Part shown: positions 11,988 through 24,201 of the stretch, piece after piece
Numbering within the stretch: the first letter of the stretch is position 1
How the letters are laid out: each line of letters begins with the position of its first letter
Assembly (NCBI RefSeq): GCF_958450345.1
Contig: NC_088781.1
Span: forward strand, 56,622,315 to 56,686,314
DNA length: 64,000 nt
Source of the DNA: Calliphora vicina
Lineage: Eukaryota; Arthropoda; Insecta; Diptera; Calliphoridae
Reading direction: 5' to 3'
The notes under the pieces: generated by a model
Databases searched by the model: none
Told to the model about the DNA's origin: nothing
Seen by the model: only the letters and a program-made list of their open reading frames with translations
Translations under genes and position numbers: made by a program

Positions 11988-12522
11988 CCTATTCGCAGGT
12001 ATGACCAAAAAAATTTATTTTTTTAACGGCAGTTTCAAAATTCCATTTTCAAATTTTGGAATTTCATTTGTGATTTATTGAGATCGTAATGGAGAATAAA
12101 AATTATTGTTTCCATTAGAAATTCCAAATGTTGAAAAATTTGATTTTGACCTTCACGATTTAAAGGTTAACCTTTTCCGATTTAGTTAAACTTTTAGACC
12201 ATATTTAAAATTACCAAGACTGTAATATTATGAATAGGTTTTACTTAAAATTTATAACAGTAAAATCATTCACCAAAATATAGACAAACAAATTTTTTTC
12301 TCGGAAATTTACTCAATTTAAATCACAGGTACGGAAAAACTATAAGAGGTATTGACATAATTTTTTCAAACTTTTATTCTCAATTATGATCTCAATAAAT
12401 CCCAATGTGATGATCAAAAAATTCTAAAATTTGTTTAACAAAATTTTTAAAAATTTGAAAAATGAAATGTTAAAAACAGCGGTTAAAAAAATTAATTTTT
12501 TTGGCCATACCTTGCGAATAGG
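11988..12522. mobile_element. MITE with CCTATTCGCA ends, possibly piggyBac-type
   Basis: The left end is CCTATTCGCAGGTATGACCA; the right end is its near complement, finishing CATACCTTGCGAATAGG. Inverted similarity continues about 45 bp, through a run of T and TTAAC. It is flanked by CTAA on the left and TTAA on the right. CC-initial ends next to TTAA are typical of piggyBac elements, but one flank has a mismatch, so the assignment is tentative. There is no coding frame. Confidence 0.6.
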
Positions 12523-12770
12523 TTAACGGTATCCTTCAAAGACAAAAAGTCATACACAAGTAAATACGGATATATTTTAAATAAATATTAACTTTTATTT
12601 TAATTTTTCTCAAAATATGTTAATTTTTTCCTAAATTTCTTGTTCAAGTGCCCTGAGACACGTTAATGGTCTGGGAAATTTGTAATAACTTTAACATTTT
12701 TTAACCAATTTTTGTCATTTATATCTCATTACAACGACAGTTAGTAGCAAAATTTTTACAAAAACTGGAA

Positions 12771-13855
12771 AATTTGCATTTTTCCGAATTTTAGCGATAA
12801 TACGGTTTTTGTGTAGTTTTGACCCAAAGGAGATACAGGGTTTATTGTAAAAGAGCTGATATATCATTCGTGTTATCACCTAATAAGACAGATGTACTTG
12901 CTTGACATTCATGAGAGAGAATTTAAAAAAATGTTTAAAAATTAAAATTACAATACCAGGGATTATGGTTTTAACTTTAGAGAAATAATCTCACCAATAA
13001 ACCCTTTTTGGTAACATAATCTCTACTCTTTAAAACTCCAAAATACTCGTACTTACATACACAATATAATCCTTCAGTTTGTTAACCAGTGCAAAAAAAT
13101 TCTCTGTAAAAGAAACACTTAAGTAAATCTGCAACCATTTAACGTATTTGTGGTTACAATTAATATAATGTATTTTTATTGTTCTGCCATAAAAAAAAAA
13201 ATAACAAAAAAGAATCTAAACAACGAACAAAAAAACGATTTATGTCTAAGAATACAAAAAAATGCAACAACCAAAAATAAAAAAAAGAAACTAATAATAA
13301 ATTGCAAACATATTGCAACAACATTTAATCGCATAATGCAACATACTTGTCTACATACTCGAATAAGTGTTTATTGTATCTAAAAGAAACAACAACAAAA
13401 AATTAATACAATACAAACAATAAGTATTCCATATAGCAAACGATATAGCAGATACGGCCATGCCATTCATTTCATTCCATTCAATTCAATTCCAATCTGC
13501 TCAATTCAACTCCACTCCACAATAAATGTGTAACAACACATGATATGGGAGTGTATGAATTTGTACACAAACTGAATTTCTGGCTGAATGCATTAGAAAA
13601 CAATGAGGATGGATGTTGATAATAATGATGATTAGTATTGTATTTACTTCAATAAGTATCTACGAATACGGAGAATTATACACTCACTGAAAAGTCGGAG
13701 TTAAAAGAAGGGGAAAATTTTGTCAATCTTGTCTCTATATTGTAAAAATATTTTCCTGCAATTATCTAATAAGAAATTGTCTTTAACCAGTTATGATGTC
13801 AAATATAAACGTTCGTATCCGACTTTTTACACTGATAATACATTTTCTACTAATG
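12771..13855. other. Intergenic DNA, nothing recognised
   Basis: A+T-rich sequence with CAACAACAA-type simple repeats near 13190-13420 and TTCATTCCATTCAATTC-like repeats near 13465-13515. No gene is supported. Confidence 0.45.
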
Positions 13856-15231
13856 CACAGAGGGTTGAAATGTACCAAAAGTGGCGATTAATTCAAAAGC
13901 TGAACTTTATCTGTTTCAGTCATGTTTGGTATTGGGTTAAAGTGCATTAAATAATACATCACAAACTGCTAAAATTACAGTTGTGAGTAACTTACTTTAT
14001 TGGCAGTGAGCGGTCAAAGTCAAATAATTTTTACAAATTTTGCGTGCTGTGGTTAAAATTGAAAATTGTGATATTTCGAGAGCTTATATTTTTTGTTAAA
14101 TCTGTTAAAAGTAGAAATATTAAAATGGAACCATCAACTTCAGGTATTTGAGAACATAAATAATCTTTTTTTTAAAGTTTTATTGGGGTTTTTCGATATA
14201 TAGATTGAGTTTAAAAAAACTCAGGGCGAGATCGGGTAAATTCCATTAAATACTCTTAAAATATGAACTTTCAGGTTCTATATACAGAAAAAAAATCGTG
14301 CGGTTTTATTGAGGTTTTTTACTTATTTAAGTTATAGTGAAAGAACTCCTCTTGCTAAAAAACATATTCTGATACAAAATAGGTTAAAACATTTTTTTCT
14401 TACATTTTTTTTAAAGTTGTGTTTTTATGTATTTATGATTGTTCATTACAAAAATTTATAATATTGTCTTTTGTGGCATTTTTTTAAAAAAAATTGTACA
14501 TTTATGAAATTTTGTGAAAAACAAAAATTAGATTTTAAATTAAATTTATACTAATATAAATACATACAATAAATTTATATTTTGAATTTTTTAATAGCAC
14601 ATTTATAATTTTATTTTTTTAGTAGCACATGAAGTATGCTTTAATTTTCAATTTTATTCATTAATTTATCGCTTTCCATTCCAAAGTTATAGCATAAATT
14701 GTGAGCTAAGGTCTTTTTTTCCAAAAAACAATAAAGCATTTAACGGGTTAAAAAAAAATTTGTTAAACTTTTTTTTCTAAAGTGCTGTGTTTTTATGGAT
14801 TTATGATTATTCAGTACTAAAAAATTATAATATTCTCTTTTATGACTTTTTTGAAAAAATTTGTAAATTTATGCAATTTTGTGTAAAACAAAAATTGGAT
14901 TTTAAATTAAATTTATACTAATATAAATACATACAATAAATTTATATTTTGAATTTTTAATAGCACATTAAGTATGCTTTAATTTCCAATTTTATTCAAT
15001 AATTTATCGCTTTCCATTCCAAAGTTACAGCATAAATTGTGAAAAAAGGTATTTTTTTCCAAAAAAACAATAATGCGCTTAAAGGGTTAAACTATTTTTT
15101 TTAACGTTTTTTTTTCTAAAATGCTGTGTTTTTATGTGCTTATAATAACTCATCAATAAAAAAATATAATATTTTAAAACTACGGCTTCTATGAATTAAT
15201 CGCCACTTCGGGTACCATTCAACCCACTGTG
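13856..15231. mobile_element. Transib-like element, copy D, with perfect 5-bp TSD
   Basis: The left end is CACAGAGGGTTGAAATGTAC and the right end finishes GTACCATTCAACCCACTGTG. The inverted ends match over about 40 bp, including GTGGCGATTAATTCA. TAATG lies immediately left (13851-13855) and immediately right (15232-15236), an exact 5-bp duplication. The interior is very A+T-rich and built from tandem units (separate entry). No transposase is present, so it is non-autonomous. Confidence 0.82.
14390..15175. repeat. Tandem repeat of about 340-355 bp inside copy D
   Basis: A block running from GTGTTTTTATG through ACTAATATAAATACATACAA to TCGCTTTCCATTCCAAAGTT occurs at about 14420-14690 and again at about 14785-15030. 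A third, truncated start lies near 15125. Confidence 0.75.
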
Positions 15232-15236
15232 TAATG

Positions 15237-15960
15237 GGAGGTTATACGCCAACTGTGGCAATTAGATAGGTAACTGAGAGCCAAAAACCAATGCCCGTTG
15301 TCAAAAACCTAATTCATGAGAATGTATTGCATGTATTTTGTTATTGTATCACCCGTATGTGTGAAAAGAGAGTAATTTATTCCATTGACATTTCTCTCTC
15401 CTTCCGTTCAATGCGTTAATAACTCTTACTATTATAGTTTTCCAGACATTCGATATTAACTGTTTACACTGTACGAGATATACAAATAAAAATATTGAGA
15501 TATTCCACAGTTAACTGTAATTTATATATTATTTCCTGTTCCTAATGAATTATCACTTATTCAGGATCATATATTTATAACTGTATGTCCATTAGAAGAA
15601 AGTACCAATAAGAACGCTTTGTCGACAGTGACAATAATTCTCTTTCATGGTTCTAGGTTCATAAATATCGAAAATTAAAAAAGTACTATAAGAAAAGAAA
15701 AAGTTCATTAAGTCTCCTTTCGTGGATTCTAACTCATTCAACATCATGTGTGTCCAATTTCATTATAAAATATTAAAAAGGACCAATAATTACCCACTTT
15801 GGGTCCATTATATTGGACCAAATCCGGGTAAACATTTTGGTACATTTTTACAACATTTTTTTAGGAAAACTAATAAAAATTTTAATCGTTTGAGACATAT
15901 CAATGTAACAAAAATGGCGCAATAGAGGTAAAAGGGAAATTTGTACTTTTTCATCTAGTG
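15237..15960. other. Spacer between two Transib-like elements
   Basis: I see no gene or element of known type. An open frame at 15722-15925 has no recognisable domain and unremarkable composition, so I treat it as chance. Confidence 0.4.
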
Positions 15961-17049
15961 CACAGTGGGGCAGAATCGAAATTTTTTGGAAATAAATCTG
16001 GCATTTCTAAACGGCTGGTCCGATCGGGATAAAATTTGAACTGGATGTAGCCAAGAAGTATTCGAGTTTATGTTATTAAAATGGGCCCTACAAATGCTCC
16101 AGGGGCGGCGCTATGGGGCTCAAAGTAAGGTACCTTCGTCATGAAAAATTTTTAAACACGTGCCATTTTTTTGTTTCCCATCCGATTTCAAAGCACTCGG
16201 CTAGGTCTTGAAAAATATGCTTACGTATGCTATTTATCTCTTATAATTTCCTAGTTATAGGCATTTCAAAATTGAAATTTTAAAATTTTGCATACCTTGG
16301 TCCGCTTTTTTAAAAATATAGGTCGCACTTTTGCACCGAATGGACTCGAATTTTTGTTGTTAGTTAGACAACTAAATTACTAATAACATACAAAAGACTT
16401 CAGAGCAATATCGATTACGAATCCAAAAATAACCGATTTTCAATTTAAAAATTCAAAAATAGTATATTTTTGCTGTTTTTTGGACAAAAAGTTTCTTAAT
16501 TCTTTTTTTATTAAAAAACAACTTTCTTTAAGAAAATATAACAATTTTATGTTTTTCTATAAAGTTTCTTTACGGAAAACATTTCGGTATAAAAAACATG
16601 TCCTATTTTTCGAAATTGACCTATTTTTCAACTTTGGGCCACATGTTCTAAAATCCCAAAGCTGGGATCAGAAAACGGAAAGCAGTTTTGGAAACCCTGA
16701 TGTGTTCCCTATTTATCCCTAAAGTATTTTCCCAGTCCCAAAGGAAAAGTGGACCCTATAGGCAAAATTTTAAAAAATATCATTTTTGGGATTTTCGATC
16801 CAATTTTTAGGAATTGCGGGATTCCCTTTGACCTTTTGACAAGTTTTTTACATCGTGATATTTAAAATGAGAAACTTAAAAAACGCTGAAAATTTCATTG
16901 AGTTTCGCTAATAAATAAAGATTTTATTACATACTACATATTCATTGAGTTTCTAAAACTAAAATTTATATAAAAATTTTAATAGGATTACAAATATTAG
17001 GAACAATTTGATCCACATTTATTCCGAGCTATATTGTTTTGTTTAGATA

Positions 17050-17350
17050 AGTTAATTTTTGGTCTTAGAAAAAAATTTCAAGTCAATATCTCAATTAAAT
17101 TCAAAAATATGCCACTTTAAAACTCCGTCCTTCAAAAATATTGCACTTTTTCATACTAAAGAATTTGTATAAATTTTCTTAATGGGACTGAGTCAGAACC
17201 AATAATTTGTGTTGAATAAAATATTAAGAAAATTTATAAAAAAATTTAGTATGAAAAAGTTCAATATTTTTGAAGGACGGAGTTTTAAAGTGGCATGTTT
17301 TGAATCTAATTGAAATATTGACTTGAAATTTTTTTTGTAAGGCCAAAAAT
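17050..17350. repeat. Inverted repeat in the middle of copy E
   Basis: The left half contains AAATTTCAAGTCAATATCTC and AACTCCGTCCTTCAAAAATA; the right half carries the complement of both (GAAGGACGGAGTTTTAAAG and ATTGACTTGAAATTTTTT). Arms are about 130 bp around a centre near 17195. A third, single copy of the AAGGACGGAGTT motif lies at about 17733. Confidence 0.75.
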
Positions 17351-17849
17351 TAACAAAATCTGGCATTTCTAAACGGCTGGTCCGATCGGTACGCGGGCGG
17401 AGTCAAGGAGTATTAGAGTTTAAGTTATTAAAATGGGTCTTACAAATGCTCCATGGACAGCGCTACCGGTACTCAAAGTAGGGTACTTTCTATATGTAAA
17501 ATTTATAAACACATGGCATTTTTTTGTTTCCCAATCGGTTTCAAAGCTTTTATTTATTGGCAAAGAGCTCCGCTCGGTCTTGAAAAAACATGCTTGCGTG
17601 ATGTTATAGGCATTTCAAAATTAAAACTTTAAAACTCCATTCTTCAAAAATGTCTGAACCACTGACTTGTTGTTGAATAAAATAGTATTAAGAAAATTTA
17701 TATAAAATATGAAAAAGTGCAATATTTTTGAAGGACGGAGTTGAATTGGATTTTTTTTTTGTAAGACCAAAATTTAACTTATCTAAACAAAAACACTAAG
17801 TAAAAGAGCAAAACCATTTTTCTTTTCAAATTTCAATAATTTATATTTT

Positions 17850-18320
17850 TGAGTGATTTTCGGAATTGGGCCTTATATGGGACCAATTATGGACCGATCA
17901 CCATGAAATTAGCTCGTGTGATTCCTGTCTATATAAAAGTTAACTATGTTGAATTTTGTGTGTATACCGATATTTTTAACAGATTTATGCATGTTAAAGT
18001 GATTTTCGGAAGCGGGTCTATATGGGAGCTATGACTAATTATGGACCGATCGTAACAAAATTTGTTGACATGAATTTTGTATATATAAAACTTATTTGGA
18101 GCGGAATTTGTGGAGATACATATATAAATTAAACTTTTATGACCGATAAAGCCCAATTTCGGAAGGACATTATTTCACCTAGCCCCCATACTCAGAAAGT
18201 GATTCTAAGTCGATTGGTATACTTTAAGTGGGTGTTAGACTAATACTTTTGGGAGTTACAAACATCTGCACAAACGCATTATATCCTCCCCACTATGGTG
18301 GTGTAGGGTATAAAAAGTTC
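17850..18320 (+). mobile_element. Dispersed repeat, type II (DINE-like), nested in copy E
   Basis: It contains the phrases TATGGGAGCTATGACTAATT and ATGGACCGATC, and ends with CTATGGTGGTGTAGGGTATA. The same family, in the opposite orientation, occurs at 29585-32430 (starting TATACCCTACACCACC). The GGGTATAA end resembles the ends of DINE-1-like, Helentron-derived elements; this placement is inference. Confidence 0.55.
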
Positions 18321-18348
18321 CAAAACATTTTGATTCTGCCCCACTGTG

Positions 18349-18425
18349 TAATGTTCAATAACAGAGTGGGAATAAATGTCAGATATGATCCCTTCAAAAT
18401 GACATATAAGTTAATAAAAACAAAA
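18349..18425 (-). mobile_element. Mariner terminal fragment
   Basis: The stretch containing ATGTTCAATAACAGAGTGGG and CAAAATGACATATAAGTTA is about 85% identical by eye to 23893-23962, the 5' untranslated end of the mariner at 22960-23970. Only the end survives; copy E abuts it on the left. Confidence 0.6.
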
Positions 18426-18429
18426 AAAT

Positions 18430-20688
18430 AAGTTATTAAATTCAAAATATACGCCATATATTGTAAATCCCGCATTTTTAAGTCAGTGAAATATATAAAA
18501 GTACCAGCAAGATATAAAAGTACCACATATTTGCTATTTTTTTTAAATGGATGAAGATGAATTTAACATGTTTTTTGTATTTAAATTAGTTTAGAAGATA
18601 TAGGATTACCAATTTAATCGGCAGTCCCTCAGTAACGTTTCTCTTTTACGTACATATATATAGAAAATTGCATAATATTTATTTGTACCGACATTCTGAG
18701 TCAAATATATATTCTACAATTTTTCTTACTTACAACAACATTTTCTTGAGTGTATTTTTGCGAATTAACAAACATAAAAAAATTGAAATTAACAAAGCAA
18801 AAACATTTCAAGAACAAATAAAAAACATAAAAAAGATTTGAAACAACTACAACGCAACAAACTATCAAACAAAAAAAAGTAAACGACGTATGTTGCATGT
18901 ACCACATTTAGTGGTATTTGCGGTATTCTATTGTGCATCACAAAACAACATTTTGTTAGTTTGTTTTCAGTTTTATTTGAGCTCTACAATAAAACTAGAG
19001 ATTTCTCAAATACAAGTAGGTACATATAAGTAAAACACACCAAAAAAAATCTCCAAATCGCCTTGTAGTTTTTTTCGTTTAAAGAAGTTTATTCAACTTT
19101 ATAGTTTATCTGGCACCTGTCATACCTAGAGAATGAAATCAATGTTGCTACCACTTTCCTACTTCATTGACTACTGATTTTTTGTTTATAATCTTTACGA
19201 GTTGTATTTATTTTCGGTAACTATAAACTGCAACTTATTCTTCATCGTCTCTGAGTATTTTTTTATTTCTTAACTGAAAACACTCCCACTGAGTTCTATG
19301 AAAAATAATCAACCATAAATTCAATATAAAAATTCTGGCAAAAGTAACAGCAATATCGATGTCTGGGGCAAAACTCAATTAAATCAGTTTGTCTTCCTGT
19401 TTACAAAACATTTTCCTCCCCCTCTTCTAGTATTTCTGTTCTACTCTTCTTCAAGCTAAAACAGCTAATTTGGAGTTGGCCATTTTAACAATTACAATTA
19501 AAACCAGCGATAATTCAAAAGCAAACCAAATGAACATAAAAATTGGTAACGTAATTTGAAAAAAAGACAAGAGATTTGTTTCTCTGATTGTTCTTGCAAT
19601 CGCAATGCAATGCCACTGCCAATTCATTTAGATTTGCTGCTTAAAAGTAAGTGTATCTTAACCATCGTTCTTCCATCGATCGATGGATGGCCAGCCAACC
19701 AACCTACTACTTAATCTTTATTTAAAATGTTGCTCAGTCACCTGTATCTATTCGTTGCTTTAAGTCTTGTGCTACAAAGAAACAAATATTTGTACAATCG
19801 AAAATTGGCTAGAATAAAACTTTCAATTAATGTGCAACTGCATTACTTCTTCCAAATCAAAATTAACAAGTTAAACGCTGAAGTACTCTATAATGGGTAA
19901 TGTTGACACATCCATCAGTAAGATATCTTTATAAACTCTACTGGCAGAAATCAAAAAAATAGTTAACAAAGTTATCAAGGTGAAAATGTGTTTCATGGCT
20001 TTTAACGTTTTTTTGGAAACACTTAAATGCAAATAGATAGCGGAAAATTCAAGTCTTGCGTTAAATTTTGGAACACTCCTTACTGTACAGCTACAAGATT
20101 TGCACTGATTTGTGGATCATTTCATTATAATATAGCATAGATATGGGATCGCCCTATCGAATAACTTAAAAGCTATTGCTGTAAGTGTACTTATAATAAC
20201 ATTTTCTTTCTAACTCCTTTTTTAACTCCGCGATCTCTGATAGTTTTTACATTGAAATATATACTTCAAAAATTGACCTTTAACATTTTGGAAGTATACA
20301 ATTTTATTCTGACCATATTAAAGACTATATCTTTGGCTTTAAAATGGGATCAAACATTATGCTGGTCTTTGAGTAGCTTCAAAGTTATTGGCAATAATGT
20401 GCATATAATTTTAGAAAATTTTAACAAATTTTACAATTTTCAAATCGCGATATTTTTACATAGGAATGTTCTCTTTCGACAAGTATTACGAATTTTACAG
20501 ATTTAACTTAGTCGGAACTCTTAAGTATTTGAATAAATGTACGGATTTATAAACATTATTGAATTTTGACCGGTTATTTAAAACAATTTATGATTTTTGG
20601 CATAATGTAGTATAAACAAATTACCAGAAATTCCCACAATGAAAAAATTCCGGGAAATCCAATATTAGGTTAGGATGAGTAAGCGATT
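18430..20688. other. Intergenic DNA with no gene; possible unique spacer
   Basis: The stretch from 18430 to 19900 lacks obvious transposon ends or tandem repeats and has a more even base composition than its surroundings. It could hold conserved regulatory DNA for dac, but nothing in the sequence alone shows this. From 20000 to 20688 it is again A+T-rich. Confidence 0.4.
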
Positions 20689-21878
20689 ATATCGAGCCCT
20701 TAGCGCCAAATTATCGTAAGCGGCATTTTCTAATTTTTTTTATTGCAAAAATTAAAATTTTGTGGACCAGCTGATGTTTTAGCGTTCTACCCGTTATAAT
20801 TTTTAATAACTTAAAAATTATAGCGGGTAAGATTTTATCGTAAGTCAATGTTTATATTTTACAGAAACGATCCAATTTATTCGTTTGTGTTCCGATTTGA
20901 AAAAAAATTACACACATATAATCTTCTATTGAGCACTATAAAAAACCTTGTCCTAGCTGTCAAATATCTCTTATAGCTCAGGAGGTATTCGCATTTGAAA
21001 ATTAAATTTTCAAAATTTTTACCCACAGCACTCCAGTTTTTTGATAACAGCGGGTCCAAATATTTACCGATTTTCTCGTTTGTTGGAGTAACAACACATT
21101 TATTTGTCAAATAGAAAAAGAATTGTTTAAAAATAATGATTAAGTCCAAAGTTATAAGCATTCGAATTTACAAAATTTTAAAAATACGATATTTCGCAAA
21201 TTTTCTGGGAAAAAAGTACTTTTTTCTTTTTAAGTTATCGCAAAAAATTTCTAAGAGGATGTATAAGGAATATATACTTTCTGAAATCTAAGTTTTCATA
21301 AAATATTTAAAATTAAAAAAAATTTAAAAATTGTTGTTACCAAGGGGACCAAGTCCATTCAAAAAACACCTATTTTTTATGTAAAATTAAATTTTAGGGC
21401 AAAAATTCTAAATTCGATATCAAAATATAGTAACCAATTTTAGGTGGCCTAATATGTTTCTAATTATTTTGTAAAGGGTTCCGATAACTCCGTTCCCTGG
21501 TATGGATATTATAGCCAAAAAACTAAAAATTCTCATTTTTGAATTTTTTCAACACTTTTTTGGGAATTGCGGTATTGCTGATAATAAATTTCAAAATTCG
21601 CTTTTATTTTTCCATTTTAAAAATCTACATACCTGTGAAATTTCATTAAAAACTATTCATAAATAAAAATTTAATTTCAATTCGAAAATTTGATTCTATG
21701 CAAAAATTCAATATAAATATTTTTGAAAAATAAGCAAATATAGCTTGAACGAAATTGTATTATATCGCATCATAACATTTTTAATTCTATGTATAAATTT
21801 CAAAATAATCAAAAAAACATTTTCCTTTAAAATTTGTGTTTTGTCGCTTACGATAATTCGGCGCTAAGGGCTCGATAT
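20689..21878. mobile_element. Element with TCGAGCCCTTAGCGCC ends, core shared with copy C
   Basis: Both ends carry a roughly 32-bp inverted repeat starting TCGAGCCCTTAGCGCC and running into AATTATCGTAAGCG. TA flanks the ends on each side, compatible with a TA target duplication (left ATTATA, right TATGG). The interior from about 20875 to 21740 is clearly homologous to the core of copy C (8680-9500), for example TTCGTTTGTGTTCCGATTTG and GGGAATTGCGG, although the ends are unrelated. An open frame on the minus strand (20877-21161) has no known domain. Confidence 0.72.
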
Positions 21879-22955
21879 GGCCTATACTATTTTCAGGTAT
21901 TATTTCGGTATGTATTCTTCCCCAGATCCATGAGCCTAAAACCTAATCCTTTGCAGATATTTCTTTCTCTTCCTCGCACTCAGTCTAATTACCAGATTAA
22001 CTAATTTTCTGACTGTTGGCTTCTTTATGTTCAGAATCTTCTTTATACGCTTTATAGGTTTGGGTTTCCCAATAATTTTTTATGTTCATTAGGTATGGGT
22101 TTGACATTAGACAGGATGATTTTATTCATACAGGACCTCATACCATTATGTATAGCTTGTCCGCCTTTTCATTTCCTTTAAGACCGTGGTTGGAGTAAGA
22201 ATTTATCTCATTCTTACATAGTAAAACGTTCAAAAATGTAACACTAGAGTTTCTTCTATTCCTGAAAATACGTGTTGGAATTTTGTTTAAATTCTATTTA
22301 ACCATATTATAACTTCCGTAATAGCCATTAATAAAGCCTGGAAGAAAGAATTGTAAATTATGACGAAAATATTTCCCTATATTTCGGCATAGTTAGCAGA
22401 AGCCCACACCTGATTTTTAAAATTTATGTACCATCTGTATGTAGATCGGGATCTTTGTTATTTCTTACTCTTGTTGCTTCATTCTTCCCTGTCTTGTATT
22501 ATATTACCCTCTGGTAAAATGCTTTTTACCTTTCTCAGCCAGTCAATGCAAGGAAGATAAAATACCAACATGTGGGGTTTCTCTACAAACTCTCTCTCTC
22601 TCTTATTTGTGTATCTTTTGTATTGCTATTTATCAATCTGCTTCCGAACATGTGACTTATCCACGCAAGTTTTCAATATTAATCGAATATTAGACGAAAT
22701 ACAGAGATTTCCAAATATCCCAATTTGTTTATAGACTAGGTTATTGTGTTAATTATATCCCATTAGATATCTGAGCATGTAAGACTCTAACAAGTAATAG
22801 GGACGAAGATTAAAATAAGATCGAAATATTGTCAAGTCTCTACCGCTAATAGTTCAGTTATATATAAAATAGAGCACCATCATTATTTAAATTACTAACT
22901 AATATGAAAATATTTTAACGCCCATATTTTAAAAATTCACAGCAATTCTTTGAAG
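21879..22955. other. Intergenic DNA, nothing recognised
   Basis: A (TC)n run lies at about 22590-22603. No gene, tRNA-like structure or transposon end is visible. The composition is somewhat less A+T-rich than its neighbours. Confidence 0.4.
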
Positions 22956-22959
22956 GTTG

Positions 22960-23970
22960 GTAATATTCGGGTCAAATTATTGACCATCTTTCTGCCAACA
23001 TATGTAATCCGAGCCAGAATAACTGCTCATCTTTTGAGGCCAAGACAATCAAGCCAATTTCGGATAATCTGTTCTGAAGTGAAGCGTATCCCAGATAGAG
23101 CGTTCTTCATCGATTGAAACAAATAGTAGTCGGACGAGGTCTGGACTATAATTTGGGTGAGGCAAGACTTCCCAACCATTTCTTTCTAAATAGCTATTAA
23201 CAGGTATTGCAACATATGGGTTATCATGATGGAATACTACGGTTTCATATCTGGTCGCATATTTGAATCAGTTGTATTCGGTACTGGTACTGGTTCTCTG
23301 TTATGGTCTGTCAAATTTCTACAGCTCATAATAGATAGAACCCTTTTTGTCCCACCAAATAATAAGCACCATGCATATATCTGCTGGTTACATTTGTATC
23401 CATTACGATAAATGTATAGATTTTTCATCGCCATTAATGATTCGGTGCAAACATGATTTTCTTATATAGCTGCATTTCAGACAAACAAAATCCTCTTTCA
23501 AGGTCTCTAAGCTTCAATTCGATTGTACCCCAATTTGGAGAATTTGAATGAATTCTGAAGCTTACAAACTTTTCGAAATTGCTTCTTGAGTAGCTCCCAA
23601 TGATTTTGCAATCTCTTGTTGAGTTTGACAACAATCTTAATGGTGTAATGCTTCGAATTCATGGTCCTTAAACTTTTCTACCACGTCAAAATCACGACTT
23701 CTGAACTGCAAAAACCATCTCTCCCACGTTGAAATCGATGAAACACATCCAACATTAGCTTCGGTGAGCAATCGGTGTGCTTCAGAGGGACTTTTTTCAA
23801 ATTCAAGAAGTAGAGCAAAACATCCCGTATATGACGCTTTGTTGGTACAAAAAAAGACATTTTCGAAGCAAAAACAACTTTGTTGTTTACACTATAATAT
23901 TCAATAACTAAGTGAGAATAAATGACAGATATGTAACCTACAAAATGACATATAAGTTATTAAAAACCGA
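22960..23970 (-). mobile_element. Mariner transposon with frameshifted transposase
   Basis: On the minus strand a start codon at 23860 opens MSFFVPTKRHIRDVLLYF, the usual N-terminus of mariner transposases. After frameshifts come DRGFCLSEM-like residues preceded by WGTIELKLRD (the V-PYELKPRD block), IIWWDKKG (the W-D-KG block) and HHDN-PYVA, equivalent to the catalytic HDNARPHVA motif, before the C-terminal region near 23000. The overall span of about 1 kb is close to full length, but several frameshifts and stops make it a pseudogene. The 5' untranslated end at 23890-23970 recurs alone at 18349-18425. The exact terminal inverted repeats are not clear. Confidence 0.8.
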
Positions 23971-23972
23971 GA

Positions 23973-24201
23973 CGTATTAACAAGGTGAGTGCATAAAATC
24001 AGCTGTTTCTTAATTCGCTGTGGTTTTATGTACACTATATGTCAAACTTTGTTTATGTTTACATTTGTTATTGTAAATAACATAGTAATACTTCAATTCG
24101 CCTTGATTTTGGCATTTACCGTACATTTTAACAAAAACAAATTGCCTATTGTTTTTGCATTGTTGTATTTGTTGCCGGGACGCACTCACCTTGTTAATAC
24201 G
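23973..24201. mobile_element. MITE with CGTATTAACAAGGTGAGTGC ends
   Basis: The left end CGTATTAACAAGGTGAGTGC (23973-23992) is exactly complementary to the right end (24182-24201). It sits against the 5' end of the mariner element. The interior of 190 bp contains an open frame of 73 codons that is best explained by chance. Confidence 0.75.

Larger units (their letters stand above)
10770..12770. mobile_element. Element with about 200-bp inverted arms, split by a LINE and a MITE
   Basis: The arm at about 10835-11015 (containing CATTAACGTGTCTCAG and ATTAACATATTTTGAGAAA) recurs as reverse complement at about 12565-12745. Between the arms lie an RNase H-bearing LINE remnant (about 11030-11980) and a 535-bp MITE (11988-12522). 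The outer ends cannot be placed exactly because similarity fades beyond TTTACAAAAACT. No target-site duplication was found. Confidence 0.6.
15961..18348. mobile_element. Transib-like element, copy E
   Basis: The left end is CACAGTGGGGCAGAATCGAA and the right end finishes TTGATTCTGCCCCACTGTG; the first 17 bases are identical. Flanks are TAGTG (15956-15960) and TAATG (18349-18353), a 5-bp duplication with one difference. The interior contains a duplicated segment (CATTTCTAAACGGCTGGTCC at about 16002 and 17360), a large inverted repeat (17050-17350) and a nested repeat of the fly type II family at about 17850-18320. No transposase was found. Confidence 0.78.

Noticed and set aside
20877..21161. 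94-codon minus-strand frame in the TCGAGCCC-ended element
   Set aside because: The homologous core in two other copies does not keep the frame, so it is probably chance.
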